A stretch of 64,000 bases of DNA from Alphaproteobacteria bacterium (GTDB taxonomy: Bacteria; Pseudomonadota; Alphaproteobacteria; Micropepsales; Micropepsaceae): the NCBI GenBank assembly GCA_016124385.1, contig WGNU01000005.1:372001-436000 (forward strand), given 5' to 3'. The translations under genes and the position numbers were made by a program. The notes beneath the pieces were generated by a model. The model searched no databases and was not told the DNA's origin. It saw only the letters and a program-made list of their open reading frames with translations. Positions 8,785 through 18,371 of this stretch are shown one piece after another (position 1 is the stretch's first letter; every line of letters begins with the position of its first letter).

Positions 8785-9618
8785 ATGGGGATTCTCGTGC
8801 GAACGCTCGGCGCGCTTCTGGCGCTGGTCGCTGCTGCGGTGCCAGCCGCTGCCGCGCAGCCGGTGCCATGGCAGATGGGTCTGCAGCCTGCGGCTTCTGA
8901 GGTCATGACCGCGACCACCGAATTCCACACGATGCTGCTCGTCATCATTACGGCGATCGTGGCCTTCGTGCTGCTCCTGCTGCTCTGGGTGATGATTCGT
9001 TACAACGCGCGGATGAACCCCACCGCCTCGCGCACGACGCACAACACGCTGGTCGAGGTCGTCTGGACGGTCGTGCCGGTCATGATCCTCGTTGTGATCG
9101 CGATCCCCTCGTTCCGCCTCCTCTATCACCACGACGTCATCCCGCCCGCGGACCTCACGATCAAGGCGATCGGGCGGCAATGGTTCTGGTCCTACGAATA
9201 TCCCGACAACGGCGAATTCACCTTCGACGCGCTGATGAAGAACGAGGACGAGCTGGCGCCGGGCGAGCCGCGCCTGCTTGCAACCGACAATCACGTCGTC
9301 GTGCCGGTCGGCAAGGTCGTGCGGGTGCTGGTGACGGCGTCCGACGTCATTCACTCCTTTGCCCTTCCTGCCTTCGGTCTGAAGACGGACGGCGTGCCGG
9401 GCCGCATCAACGAGACTTGGTTCAAGGCCGAGCGCGAAGGCATCTACTATGGGCAGTGCTCCGAACTCTGCGGCGCCCGCCACGCCTTCATGCCGATCAC
9501 GGTCGAAGTCGTCTCCGAGGCGCGCTTTGCGGAGTGGATTGAAGAAGCCAAACAGAAATTCGCGCGGATCGATGGCGCGGTCGAGGTCGCGGCCAATGCG
9601 CCGTCGACGGGGCAATAG
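8785..9618 (+). CDS. coxB: Cytochrome c oxidase subunit II
   Basis: Subunit II accepts electrons from cytochrome c at its CuA centre. After a signal sequence (residues 1-24, ending AAAA) two membrane helices precede the periplasmic cupredoxin domain. CuA ligands are visible as H190 (VIHSFALP), C225, E227, C229, H233 and M236 in YGQCSELCGARHAFM. The frame is open from a GTG at 8758, but the ATG at 8785 (MGILVRTL, 277 residues) begins a proper signal peptide. It is the first gene of the cox operon. Confidence 0.95.
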   Translation: MGILVRTLGALLALVAAAVPAAAAQPVPWQMGLQPAASEVMTATTEFHTMLLVIITAIVAFVLLLLLWVMIRYNARMNPTASRTTHNTLVEVVWTVVPVMILVVIAIPSFRLLYHHDVIPPADLTIKAIGRQWFWSYEYPDNGEFTFDALMKNEDELAPGEPRLLATDNHVVVPVGKVVRVLVTASDVIHSFALPAFGLKTDGVPGRINETWFKAEREGIYYGQCSELCGARHAFMPITVEVVSEARFAEWIEEAKQKFARIDGAVEVAANAPSTGQ

Positions 9619-9637
9619 AACCAAGATAGTCGGGTAA

Positions 9638-11278
<1,641 letters not shown>

Positions 11279-11324
11279 CGTTGGCGTGTAAGCGCGCAGG
11301 GTGCCCGGTGCGTCGGGGAGGGAG

Positions 11325-12263
11325 ATGGGCGTGAGCGACATCGCCATCGCCACTGCGAGCGGCATCGATGCGCGCCCGCCCGCGCGCGCGCTCGACTATC
11401 TGTTGTTGCTAAAGCCGCGCGTGATGTCGCTCGTCGTCTTCACGGGCCTTGTCGGCATGGTGATGGCGCCGGTTGCGATCCACCCGGTCGCGGCAGCCGC
11501 AGCCCTTCTGTGCATCGCGGTCGGTGCGGGCGCCTCGGGCGCGCTCAATATGTGGTTCGACGCCGACATCGACGCGGTGATGGATCGCACGCGCGATCGC
11601 CCCGTGCCGAGCGGCCGCGTTAAGGCCGAGGACGCGCTTGCGACCGGGATCGTTCTGTCGGGTTTCTCCGTCGCTGCGCTCGGCCTCTTCACGAATGTGC
11701 TTGCGGCCGCGCTGCTTGCCGCGACGATCCTCTTCTATGCCGTCGTCTACACGATGCTGCTGAAGCGCGCGACAAGCCAGAACATCGTCATCGGCGGCGC
11801 GGCGGGCGCGATGCCGCCCGTGATCGGCTGGGCCGCGGTGACGGGCGATGTGACGCTCGTACCGGTCGTCCTCTTTGCGATCATCTTCTTTTGGACGCCG
11901 CCTCATTTCTGGGCGCTGGCGCTCGCCAAGCGCGAGGAATATGCGCGCGCCGGTGTGCCGATGCTCCCCGTTGTCGCCGGCATCGCTCCCACGATCTGGC
12001 AGATCCTCGCCTACACGCTCATTCTTGTGCCGCTCGGCGCGCTGCCGACGGTGATCGGGGCGGCGGGCCTCGCCTATGCGTCCGTCGCGCTCGGCCTCGG
12101 CGGCCTATTCGTGTGGCGTGCGGTCGCGCTCATGCGCGTTATGGACGATTCCGCGGCGCGCAAGCGCGAAGGCCTGAAGCTCTTTGCCTATTCGATCGTC
12201 TATCTCTTCGCGCTCTTTGCAACCTTGCTCCTCGAGCGGATCGTCTGGAGCCTGAGCGCATGA
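11325..12263 (+). CDS. ctaB: Protohaem IX farnesyltransferase (haem O synthase)
   Basis: CtaB/CyoE converts haem B to haem O, the precursor of haem A needed by CtaD. It is a UbiA-fold membrane protein of 312 residues with the first aspartate motif [15 protein letters not shown] and the [13 protein letters not shown] stretch typical of haem O synthases. An earlier start at 11301 is open, but the ATG at 11325 follows ggggagggag closely and is preferred. No haem A synthase (ctaA) is in the window. Its TGA overlaps an ATG of another frame (see 12260). Confidence 0.95.
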   Translation: MGVSDIAIATASGIDARPPARALDYLLLLKPRVMSLVVFTGLVGMVMAPVAIHPVAAAAALLCIAVGAGASGALNMWFDADIDAVMDRTRDRPVPSGRVKAEDALATGIVLSGFSVAALGLFTNVLAAALLAATILFYAVVYTMLLKRATSQNIVIGGAAGAMPPVIGWAAVTGDVTLVPVVLFAIIFFWTPPHFWALALAKREEYARAGVPMLPVVAGIAPTIWQILAYTLILVPLGALPTVIGAAGLAYASVALGLGGLFVWRAVALMRVMDDSAARKREGLKLFAYSIVYLFALFATLLLERIVWSLSA

Positions 12264-12275
12264 CGGGGAGGGAAG

Positions 12276-12416
12276 ATGGCGGACCCGACGAACGAAGAGA
12301 AGGCGCGGCGCCAGCGCAATCTTCTGCTGGCGGCAGCGCTGGTGGGATTCGCGATTCTGTTCTTCGTGATGACGGTCGTGCGGCTGGGGGGGAACGTGGC
12401 GGATCGCCCGCTCTAG
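12276..12416 (+). CDS. 46-residue single-pass membrane peptide in the cox operon (CoxF-like)
   Basis: This short ORF starts MADPTNEEKARRQRN and has one hydrophobic segment (LLLAAALVGFAILFFV) followed by a short tail. It begins 12 bp after ctaB, behind a ggggaggga ribosome-binding site. Small one-helix proteins occupy this place in many alphaproteobacterial cox operons and are thought to help oxidase assembly. Codon use supports it: about 85% of its third positions are G or C, while the overlapping ctaG frame over the same bases is only about half G/C at that position. The name CoxF-like rests on position and shape, not on a search. Confidence 0.75.
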   Translation: MADPTNEEKARRQRNLLLAAALVGFAILFFVMTVVRLGGNVADRPL

Positions 12417-12471
12417 CGCCTGCCGTAACGTCGGCGACAGCCCCGCGCCGGCACCTGTCGGAGAACGATCG

Positions 12472-13003
12472 CGTGCTCGCGGCTTGTGTCGGTGTCGTCG
12501 TGCTGATGCTCGGCATGAGCTACGCTGCCGTTCCGCTCTATTCGCTCTTCTGCCAGGTGACGGGCTTCGGCGGCACGCCGCAGATCTCGACCGCCGAGTC
12601 GAGCGAGGTACTCGACCGAACGATCAAGGTGCGCTTCGATTCGAATGTCAGTCCTGGGCTCGATTGGGCCTTCACGCCCGTTCAGCGCGAGATAACGCTG
12701 CGCATCGGAGAGACGGGCTTGGCGATGTACCGCGCGAGCAATCGCGGCACGCGTCCGGTGACAGGTGTCGCCACCTTCAACGTGACACCCGATCAGGCCG
12801 GCGCCTATTTCGACAAGGTGCAGTGCTTCTGCTTCAACGAGCAGACGCTTAAGCCCGGCGAGACAATTGACATGCCCGTTGTCTTCTATGTCGATCCGGA
12901 ATTGGCGCGCGACCGCAATGCGCGTGCCATCCAGGAGATCACCTTGTCTTATACGTTTTTTCCAGCCGTGAGCGCGCAGGCGGCTCCGGCGTCTGACCGC
13001 TAA
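12472..13003 (+). CDS. ctaG: Cytochrome c oxidase assembly protein CtaG (Cox11)
   Basis: Cox11 delivers copper to the CuB site of subunit I. The product has an N-terminal membrane helix, the family motif [20 protein letters not shown], a copper-binding pair in [12 protein letters not shown] and an ending ITLSYTFFP. The start is a real problem. ATG at 12260 would give 247 residues but its first 50 codons overlap the small ORF at 12276 and have non-coding-like codon use. The GTG at 12472 gives a short form ([10 protein letters not shown]) of about 177 residues. A non-ATG start a few codons upstream, in the stretch encoding HLSEND, is also possible. The coordinates given use the GTG. Confidence 0.85.
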
Positions 13004-13016
13004 CGGAGAGCGTGCC

Positions 13017-13892
13017 ATGGCCGCAGGCGTCAAACATGACTACCACCTCGTGGACCCGAGCCCCTGGCCGATCGTCGGCTCGGTTGGCGCCTTCACGATG
13101 GCCATCGGCGGGATCCTTTGGCTGAACAGTGAGTACGGCGATTTCGGCGGTTTCGCCGGCCAGCCCTGGGTGTTCTACGGCGGTCTCGCGCTCGTCCTTT
13201 ATACGATGATCGGCTGGTGGCGCGATGTGGTGCGCGAATCGGTCGAGTTGGGTGATCACACGCCGGTCGTGAAGCTGCATCTGCGCTACGGAATGCTTCT
13301 CTTCATCGCCTCGGAAGTGATGTTCTTCGTCGCGTGGTTCTGGGCCTATTTCAACGCATCGCTTTTTCCGCAAGATGTCGGGCTGTCCGGTTGGCCGCCG
13401 GAGGGGATCGTCACGTTCGATCCCTGGCATTTGCCGCTCATCAACACGCTCATCCTCCTCACCTCGGGCACGACGGTGACCTGGGCACACCATGCAATCC
13501 AGACCGGCGACCGCCAGGGCGCAGTCCGGGGGCTTCTTGTCACGGTGATGCTCGGCGTTTGCTTCACCGCGCTCCAGGTCTACGAATATTCGCACGCCGC
13601 CTTCACCTTCGGCATGAACCCGGCGCTGATGAACGCGGATGGCGCGGATCCCTCCGCCATCTACGGCTCGACGTTCTTCATGGCGACGGGCTTTCACGGT
13701 TTCCACGTGGTCGTTGGCACGATCTTCCTCGCGGTCTGCCTGTTCCGCGCGATTGCAGGTCACTTCACGCCGGAGCGCCATTTCGGCTTCGAGGCGGCGG
13801 CCTGGTATTGGCACTTCGTTGACGTCGTGTGGCTGTTCCTCTTCGCGTGCATCTATGTCTGGGGCGCGGGAGCGGCCGCTGGCGGGCACTAG
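13017..13892 (+). CDS. ctaE: Cytochrome c oxidase subunit III
   Basis: This 291-residue protein has seven predicted membrane helices and the subunit III motifs [12 protein letters not shown] at the N-terminus, [46 protein letters not shown] and [14 protein letters not shown]. It binds lipid and stabilises the core of the aa3 oxidase. It begins 13 bp after ctaG and belongs to the same operon. Confidence 0.95.
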   Translation: MAAGVKHDYHLVDPSPWPIVGSVGAFTMAIGGILWLNSEYGDFGGFAGQPWVFYGGLALVLYTMIGWWRDVVRESVELGDHTPVVKLHLRYGMLLFIASEVMFFVAWFWAYFNASLFPQDVGLSGWPPEGIVTFDPWHLPLINTLILLTSGTTVTWAHHAIQTGDRQGAVRGLLVTVMLGVCFTALQVYEYSHAAFTFGMNPALMNADGADPSAIYGSTFFMATGFHGFHVVVGTIFLAVCLFRAIAGHFTPERHFGFEAAAWYWHFVDVVWLFLFACIYVWGAGAAAGGH

Positions 13893-13894
13893 CG

Positions 13895-14266
13895 ATGGCT
13901 GAGGCCGCGCGCGCGCCCGGCGTCGCGGCGATCGCCCTTGGCACGCGCTGTCCGCGTTGCGGCAAGGGCAAGCTGTTCGCCGGCCTTTTGAAGCTCGCGC
14001 CCTCGTGCACGGAATGCGGTCTCGACTTTTCGCGCTTTGATTCGGGCGACGGTCCGGCCGTCTTCGTCATTCTGATCGCCGGTTTCCTCGTCGCGGGCGC
14101 GGCGGTGATCACGGAGCTCATGTTCGCGCCGCCCTATTGGTTGCATCTCGCGATCTGGCTGCCGCTGACGTTGATCGTCGTGATCGGCCTGCTGCGGCCC
14201 TTGAAGGCGGGCATGATCGCGCTCGAATACCGCCACGACGCGGCCGAAGGGCGCCGCGTCGAGTGA
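13895..14266 (+). CDS. DUF983 family membrane protein
   Basis: This 123-residue protein has two CxxC pairs near the N-terminus (RCPRCGKG and SCTECGLDF), suggesting a small zinc-binding part, and two hydrophobic helices after it. Such DUF983 proteins sit between coxC and surf1 in many alphaproteobacteria, which suggests a part in oxidase assembly, but no function has been shown to my knowledge. The start ATG at 13895 follows the coxC stop by 2 bp. Its own stop overlaps the surf1 start. Confidence 0.85.
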   Translation: MAEAARAPGVAAIALGTRCPRCGKGKLFAGLLKLAPSCTECGLDFSRFDSGDGPAVFVILIAGFLVAGAAVITELMFAPPYWLHLAIWLPLTLIVVIGLLRPLKAGMIALEYRHDAAEGRRVE

Positions 14267-14967
14267 ACCTCCTGGCGCCGCGAATTCTGCTGACCGGCGT
14301 GGTTGTCATCGCCGCTCTTGCGATTCTGATCGGCCTGGGCGTCTGGCAGCTTGAGCGGCTCGCCTGGAAGGAAGATCTGATCGCGAAGGCGGAAAGCCGC
14401 CTCGCCGCACCCGCAATCCCGCTGGAGGCGGCGGCCGCGCTCTCTCCCGATGATCGCGAATTCGCGCGCGTGACGGCGACGGGAACTTTCGATCACGCGG
14501 CCGAGCGCCATGTCTTCTCGCCGAGCGGCGAGGGGCCAGTCTACCGCGTCGTGACGCCGCTTCGGATTGGCGATGATACGTTTCTCCTCGTCGATCGCGG
14601 TTATGTGCCGGATCGCCTGCGCGATGCCGCGAGGCGCGCCGAAGGCAATCCGCTGGGCCCCGTGACGGTGACGGGCTGGCTCCGCACCGCCGAGAGCCGT
14701 AGCTTCTTCACGCCCGCGGATGCGCTCGGCGACAATCTCTATTTCACCCGCGATCCCGAACGACTGGGGCAAGGGCTCCCCGGGCGCTCTTGGGGGCCGG
14801 TTGTTCTCGTCGCCGATGAGGCACCCAATCAAGGCGGCTGGCCGAAAGGCGGCATGACGCTCGATTTTACCAACAATCATCTGGGCTACACGTTCACCTG
14901 GTTCGGCCTTGCCGGCGTGCTGGCCGCGATGGCCGGATTCGGGCTCTGGCGCGCAATTGCCGGCTGA
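14263..14967 (+). CDS. SURF1 family cytochrome oxidase assembly protein
   Basis: SURF1 helps insert haem A into oxidase subunit I. The 234-residue product has the expected two terminal membrane helices. The first contains LGVWQLERLAWKEDLI, the family signature, and the second contains LGYTFTWFGLAGVLAAM near the end. The loop between lies outside the membrane (VDRGYVPDRLR, VTGWLRTAESRS). The start is GTG at 14263, overlapping the DUF983 stop as GTGA, which implies translational coupling. Confidence 0.92.
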   Translation: MNLLAPRILLTGVVVIAALAILIGLGVWQLERLAWKEDLIAKAESRLAAPAIPLEAAAALSPDDREFARVTATGTFDHAAERHVFSPSGEGPVYRVVTPLRIGDDTFLLVDRGYVPDRLRDAARRAEGNPLGPVTVTGWLRTAESRSFFTPADALGDNLYFTRDPERLGQGLPGRSWGPVVLVADEAPNQGGWPKGGMTLDFTNNHLGYTFTWFGLAGVLAAMAGFGLWRAIAG

Positions 14968-14993
14968 CGGGCGAACGGCTATAGGCTCGGGCG

Positions 14994-16400
14994 ATGAGTG
15001 ACGCCGAGATCTATGTGAGTACCAGGGGCCGCGCGCCGGCCCTGGATTTCGCCGAGGTGATGCTGGCCGGCCTCGCGCGCGACGGCGGGCTCTACGTGCC
15101 CCAATCCTGGCCGCGCCTGCCGCAGGCGACGATCGACAGCTTCCGGGGCGTCGCCTATCGCGATGTCGCGCGCGCGATGCTGCGCCCGTTTGTCGGCGCC
15201 GCGCTTGAGGCAAGCGGCCTCGATGAGGATATCGACCGTGCCTACGCGGCATTCGATCACCCCGATGTCACACCGCTGCGGCGCTTGAGTGATGGCACCC
15301 ATCTGCTCGAGCTTTTTCACGGGCCGACACTCGCCTTCAAGGATGTCGCGCTGCAATTGCTCGCCCGCCTGATGGACCGTGAATTGGAACGCCGCCACGC
15401 TCGCGCGACGATTGTCGGCGCGACGTCGGGCGATACCGGCTCGGCCGCGATCGCGGCGTTCGCCGGGCTCGACAATGTCGACATCGTGATCCTGCACCCC
15501 AAGGACCGCGTCTCGAACGTTCAGCGCCGCCAGATGACGACCGTGCCGGCCGCGAACGTGCACAACGTCGCCCTCGAGGGTACGTTCGACGATACGCAAT
15601 CCATCCTGAAGGCGCTCTTCAACGACCAGCCCTTCCGCGATGCGCTGTCGCTTGCCGCCGTCAACTCGATCAATTGGGCGCGGATCGTGCCGCAGACGGT
15701 CTACTATGCCGTGGCATCAGCCGCGCTGGCGAAGGAGGGCGCGCCGGTCTTCTCCGTGCCCACCGGCAATTTCGGCGATATCTTCGCGGGCTACGTCGCC
15801 AAGCGGATGGGCATCGCCGTCGCGCGGCTTATCATTGCGACCAACACCAACGACATCCTCGCGCGCACCCTCGCGACCGGCCGCTACGCCGCGCAGGGCG
15901 TGACCGCGACCATGAGCCCCTCGATGGACATCGAGGTCTCCTCCAATTTCGAGCGGCTGCTGTTCGATGCTTACGGCCGGGACGGCGCGGCGATCGAAAA
16001 GCTGATGGCGCAATTCTCGGTGGAACGGAAGATGACCATCGAGGAGGCTCCGCTTACAAAAATGCGCGCCGAGTTCGATGCGGCGCGATCCACGGAAGAA
16101 GAAACCCTCGCCGCGATGGCGGACATTCGCGCCAAGGACGGCATTCTCATCGATCCCCACACCGCGGTCGGCATCGTCGCCGCGCGAAAGATTGAGCGTC
16201 CGCGTGGGCCCCTGGTGGTGTTGGCGACCGCGCACCCGGCGAAATTCCCCGATGCCGTCGAGCGCGCGACCGGCGTGCGCCCGGAATTGCCGGCGCGTCT
16301 GCGCCCGATCCTTGACGCGAAGGAGCGCATGAGCGTGCTGCCGAATGACGTCGCTGCGGTGAAGGACTTCGTGCGGTCGAAGGCGCGGATCGCGGCATGA
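14994..16400 (+). CDS. thrC: Threonine synthase
   Basis: ThrC converts O-phosphohomoserine to threonine with PLP. The 468-residue length fits the long (yeast/proteobacterial) class. The PLP lysine is K116 in LAFKDVALQ, followed by the phosphate-binding region GATSGDTGSAA. It lies 26 bp after surf1 and overlaps the M16 peptidase by 4 bp (ATGA). Homoserine kinase, which makes its substrate, lies at 24.2 kb in another operon. Confidence 0.96.
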   Translation: MSDAEIYVSTRGRAPALDFAEVMLAGLARDGGLYVPQSWPRLPQATIDSFRGVAYRDVARAMLRPFVGAALEASGLDEDIDRAYAAFDHPDVTPLRRLSDGTHLLELFHGPTLAFKDVALQLLARLMDRELERRHARATIVGATSGDTGSAAIAAFAGLDNVDIVILHPKDRVSNVQRRQMTTVPAANVHNVALEGTFDDTQSILKALFNDQPFRDALSLAAVNSINWARIVPQTVYYAVASAALAKEGAPVFSVPTGNFGDIFAGYVAKRMGIAVARLIIATNTNDILARTLATGRYAAQGVTATMSPSMDIEVSSNFERLLFDAYGRDGAAIEKLMAQFSVERKMTIEEAPLTKMRAEFDAARSTEEETLAAMADIRAKDGILIDPHTAVGIVAARKIERPRGPLVVLATAHPAKFPDAVERATGVRPELPARLRPILDAKERMSVLPNDVAAVKDFVRSKARIAA

Positions 16401-17659
16401 GCATCGAAACGACGGTTCTTCCCTCCGGCCTCACGATCGTAACCGATCGCATGCCGCGCCTGCGCTCCGCCGCGATCGGCGTCTGGGTGGATGCCGGCGC
16501 GCGCTGTGAGGCGGCGCCGATCCAGGGCGTCTCGCATTTCCTCGAACACATGGCGTTCAAGGGAACGCGCAGGCGGAGCGCCCGCGCGATCGCCGAGGAG
16601 ATCGAGGCGGTTGGCGGCTATCTGAACGCCTATACCGGCCGCGAGCAGACCGTCTATTACGCGCGCACGCTCTCGAACGATCTGCCGCTCGCGCTCGACA
16701 TCCTCAGCGACATTCTCGTCGATTCCGTTTTCGAGAAGGGCGAACTCGTGCGTGAGCTCGCAGTCATCCTTCAGGAAATCGGCCAGGCCGAGGATACGCC
16801 TGACGACATCGTCTTCGATCATTTGCAGGAAGCGGCCTATCCCGAGCAGCCGCTCGGCCGGGCGATCCTCGGCACGGCCGAGACGGTCGAGGCCATGGGG
16901 CGGCGCGATCTCATCGCCTATATGCGCCGCTGGTATGCGCCCTCGCGCATGACCGTGATCGGCTGCGGCGGGCTTGAGCACGCCCATGTCTGCGATCTGG
17001 CGGCGAAGGCGCTCGGTCATCTGAGCGAGACGAAGGCCCCCGCGACGGCTTCCGCGCGCTTCGTCGGCGGCGAGCGGCGCAAGCGGGCAAAGCTCGAACA
17101 GGTGCATCTCACCTTGGCGCTGCCGGGCGTTTCGCTGGTCGACCCGGATTTCTTCACCGCGCAGATTTTCGCAAGCGTCCTCGGCGGCGGGTCGTCCTCG
17201 CGGCTCTTCCAGCGCCTGCGCGAGGAACGCGGCCTCTGCTATTCCATCTACGCCTATGCGCAGTCCTATCGCGACGCCGGCATGATTGGCATCTACGCGG
17301 GAACGGGCGGCAGCGCCTTGCCGGAGATCGTGCCGCTCATCGTCGGCGAGATCGAGGCGATGGCATCTTCCGTGAGCGAGGAAGAGATCGCGCGCGCCAA
17401 GGCGCAATTTTCGGCCGGGACGCTGATGAGTCTCGAATCGCCGAGCGCGCGGGCGGAACAGATCGCCGGCCACCTCGCGAGTTTCGGTCGCGTCCTCTCG
17501 ACGCCGGCGCTGCTCAAGCGCATCGAGGCGATCGAGGCCGCGTCTGTCTCCGCCTTCGCGCGCCGGTTGATGGAAACGGGCCGCCCCGCGCTGGCCGCGA
17601 TCGGCCCCATCGCCAAGCTTGAGTCCTATGCCCGCCTCGCGGCACGCTTCGGCTCTTAA
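16397..17659 (+). CDS. M16 family zinc peptidase, mitochondrial processing peptidase-like
   Basis: This 420-residue protein is related to the beta subunit of mitochondrial processing peptidase. It has the inverted zinc motif H47-F-L-E50-H51 and the third ligand E127 in ILQEIGQAEDTPDD, with a glycine-rich loop (LGGGSSSRLFQRLREERGLCYSIYAY) in the C-terminal half. All catalytic residues are present, so it should be active. Its targets in bacteria are unclear. The start ATG overlaps the thrC stop, a common alphaproteobacterial arrangement. Confidence 0.93.
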   Translation: MSIETTVLPSGLTIVTDRMPRLRSAAIGVWVDAGARCEAAPIQGVSHFLEHMAFKGTRRRSARAIAEEIEAVGGYLNAYTGREQTVYYARTLSNDLPLALDILSDILVDSVFEKGELVRELAVILQEIGQAEDTPDDIVFDHLQEAAYPEQPLGRAILGTAETVEAMGRRDLIAYMRRWYAPSRMTVIGCGGLEHAHVCDLAAKALGHLSETKAPATASARFVGGERRKRAKLEQVHLTLALPGVSLVDPDFFTAQIFASVLGGGSSSRLFQRLREERGLCYSIYAYAQSYRDAGMIGIYAGTGGSALPEIVPLIVGEIEAMASSVSEEEIARAKAQFSAGTLMSLESPSARAEQIAGHLASFGRVLSTPALLKRIEAIEAASVSAFARRLMETGRPALAAIGPIAKLESYARLAARFGS

Positions 17660-17679
17660 GGAATGGAGAGCCACTCCCG

Positions 17680-18270
17680 ATGGCGTTGATGCGATCGCTG
17701 CCGCGTCTTGATCCCTCCCCGCATCTGATCGGGCCGCGGGTGGAGCTGCGCTATCCCCAGATGAGCGATTTCGAGGCGTGGGCCAGGGTGCGCGAGCAGA
17801 GCCGGGCGTTTCTGACGCCCTGGGAGCCAACCTGGAGTTCCGATGAATTGTCGCGCGCTTCGTTCCGGCGCCGAATCAAGCGATACCAGCGGGACGCGCG
17901 CGACGACATCGGCTACGCGTTCTTCATCCTCGCGCGCGGCTCGGGCGCCCTGATGGGCGGCTGCAATTTGACGAACGTACGTCGCGGCGTCGCCCAAACG
18001 TGCTCGCTCGGTTATTGGATGGGCGCGCCTTTCGCCGGCAAGCGGCTGATGACGGAGGCGGTTTCGGTGCTGATCCCGTTTATCTTCGAACGCTTGAATC
18101 TGCACCGGGTGGAGGCGGCGTGCCTGCCGGAGAACCAGCGCTCGCGCCGCCTGTTGGCGCGCCTCAATTTCACCGAGGAGGGCGTTGCCCGCCAATATTT
18201 GCGGATCGACGGTGTCTGGCGTGACCATTTGCTGTTCGGACTGCTCGACAGCGATCGGCGCGGGGGGTGA
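17680..18270 (+). CDS. RimJ-like GNAT N-acetyltransferase
   Basis: This 196-residue GNAT protein starts with the RimJ/RimL-type GPRVELRYPQMSDFEAWARVR stretch and has the acetyl-CoA-binding core around SLGYWMGAPFAGKRLMTEAV and the NLHRVEAACLPENQRSRRLL segment. RimJ acetylates the N-terminus of ribosomal protein S5, and this protein may do so, or modify another protein or amine. It follows the M16 gene by 20 bp and is likely the last gene of the thrC unit. Confidence 0.85.
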   Translation: MALMRSLPRLDPSPHLIGPRVELRYPQMSDFEAWARVREQSRAFLTPWEPTWSSDELSRASFRRRIKRYQRDARDDIGYAFFILARGSGALMGGCNLTNVRRGVAQTCSLGYWMGAPFAGKRLMTEAVSVLIPFIFERLNLHRVEAACLPENQRSRRLLARLNFTEEGVARQYLRIDGVWRDHLLFGLLDSDRRGG

Positions 18271-18371
18271 GCGATTCTTGTCGCGCCAGGGGGCTGTCGT
18301 TTGCGTAAGCTTTGTGAAGCCGGGGCGCTGAGTCGGATGCGCGTCGCGAGAAGAGCCTCAAGGAGGGCCCC

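Noticed and set aside
11891..12470. Long N-terminal extension of ctaG
   Set aside because: The upstream part is an off-frame reading of ctaB and of the small membrane ORF. Codon use there is not that of a coding frame.
15971..17830. A 619-codon minus-strand frame
   Set aside because: It lies antisense to thrC and the M16 peptidase, both with full catalytic motifs, and shows only low-complexity composition.
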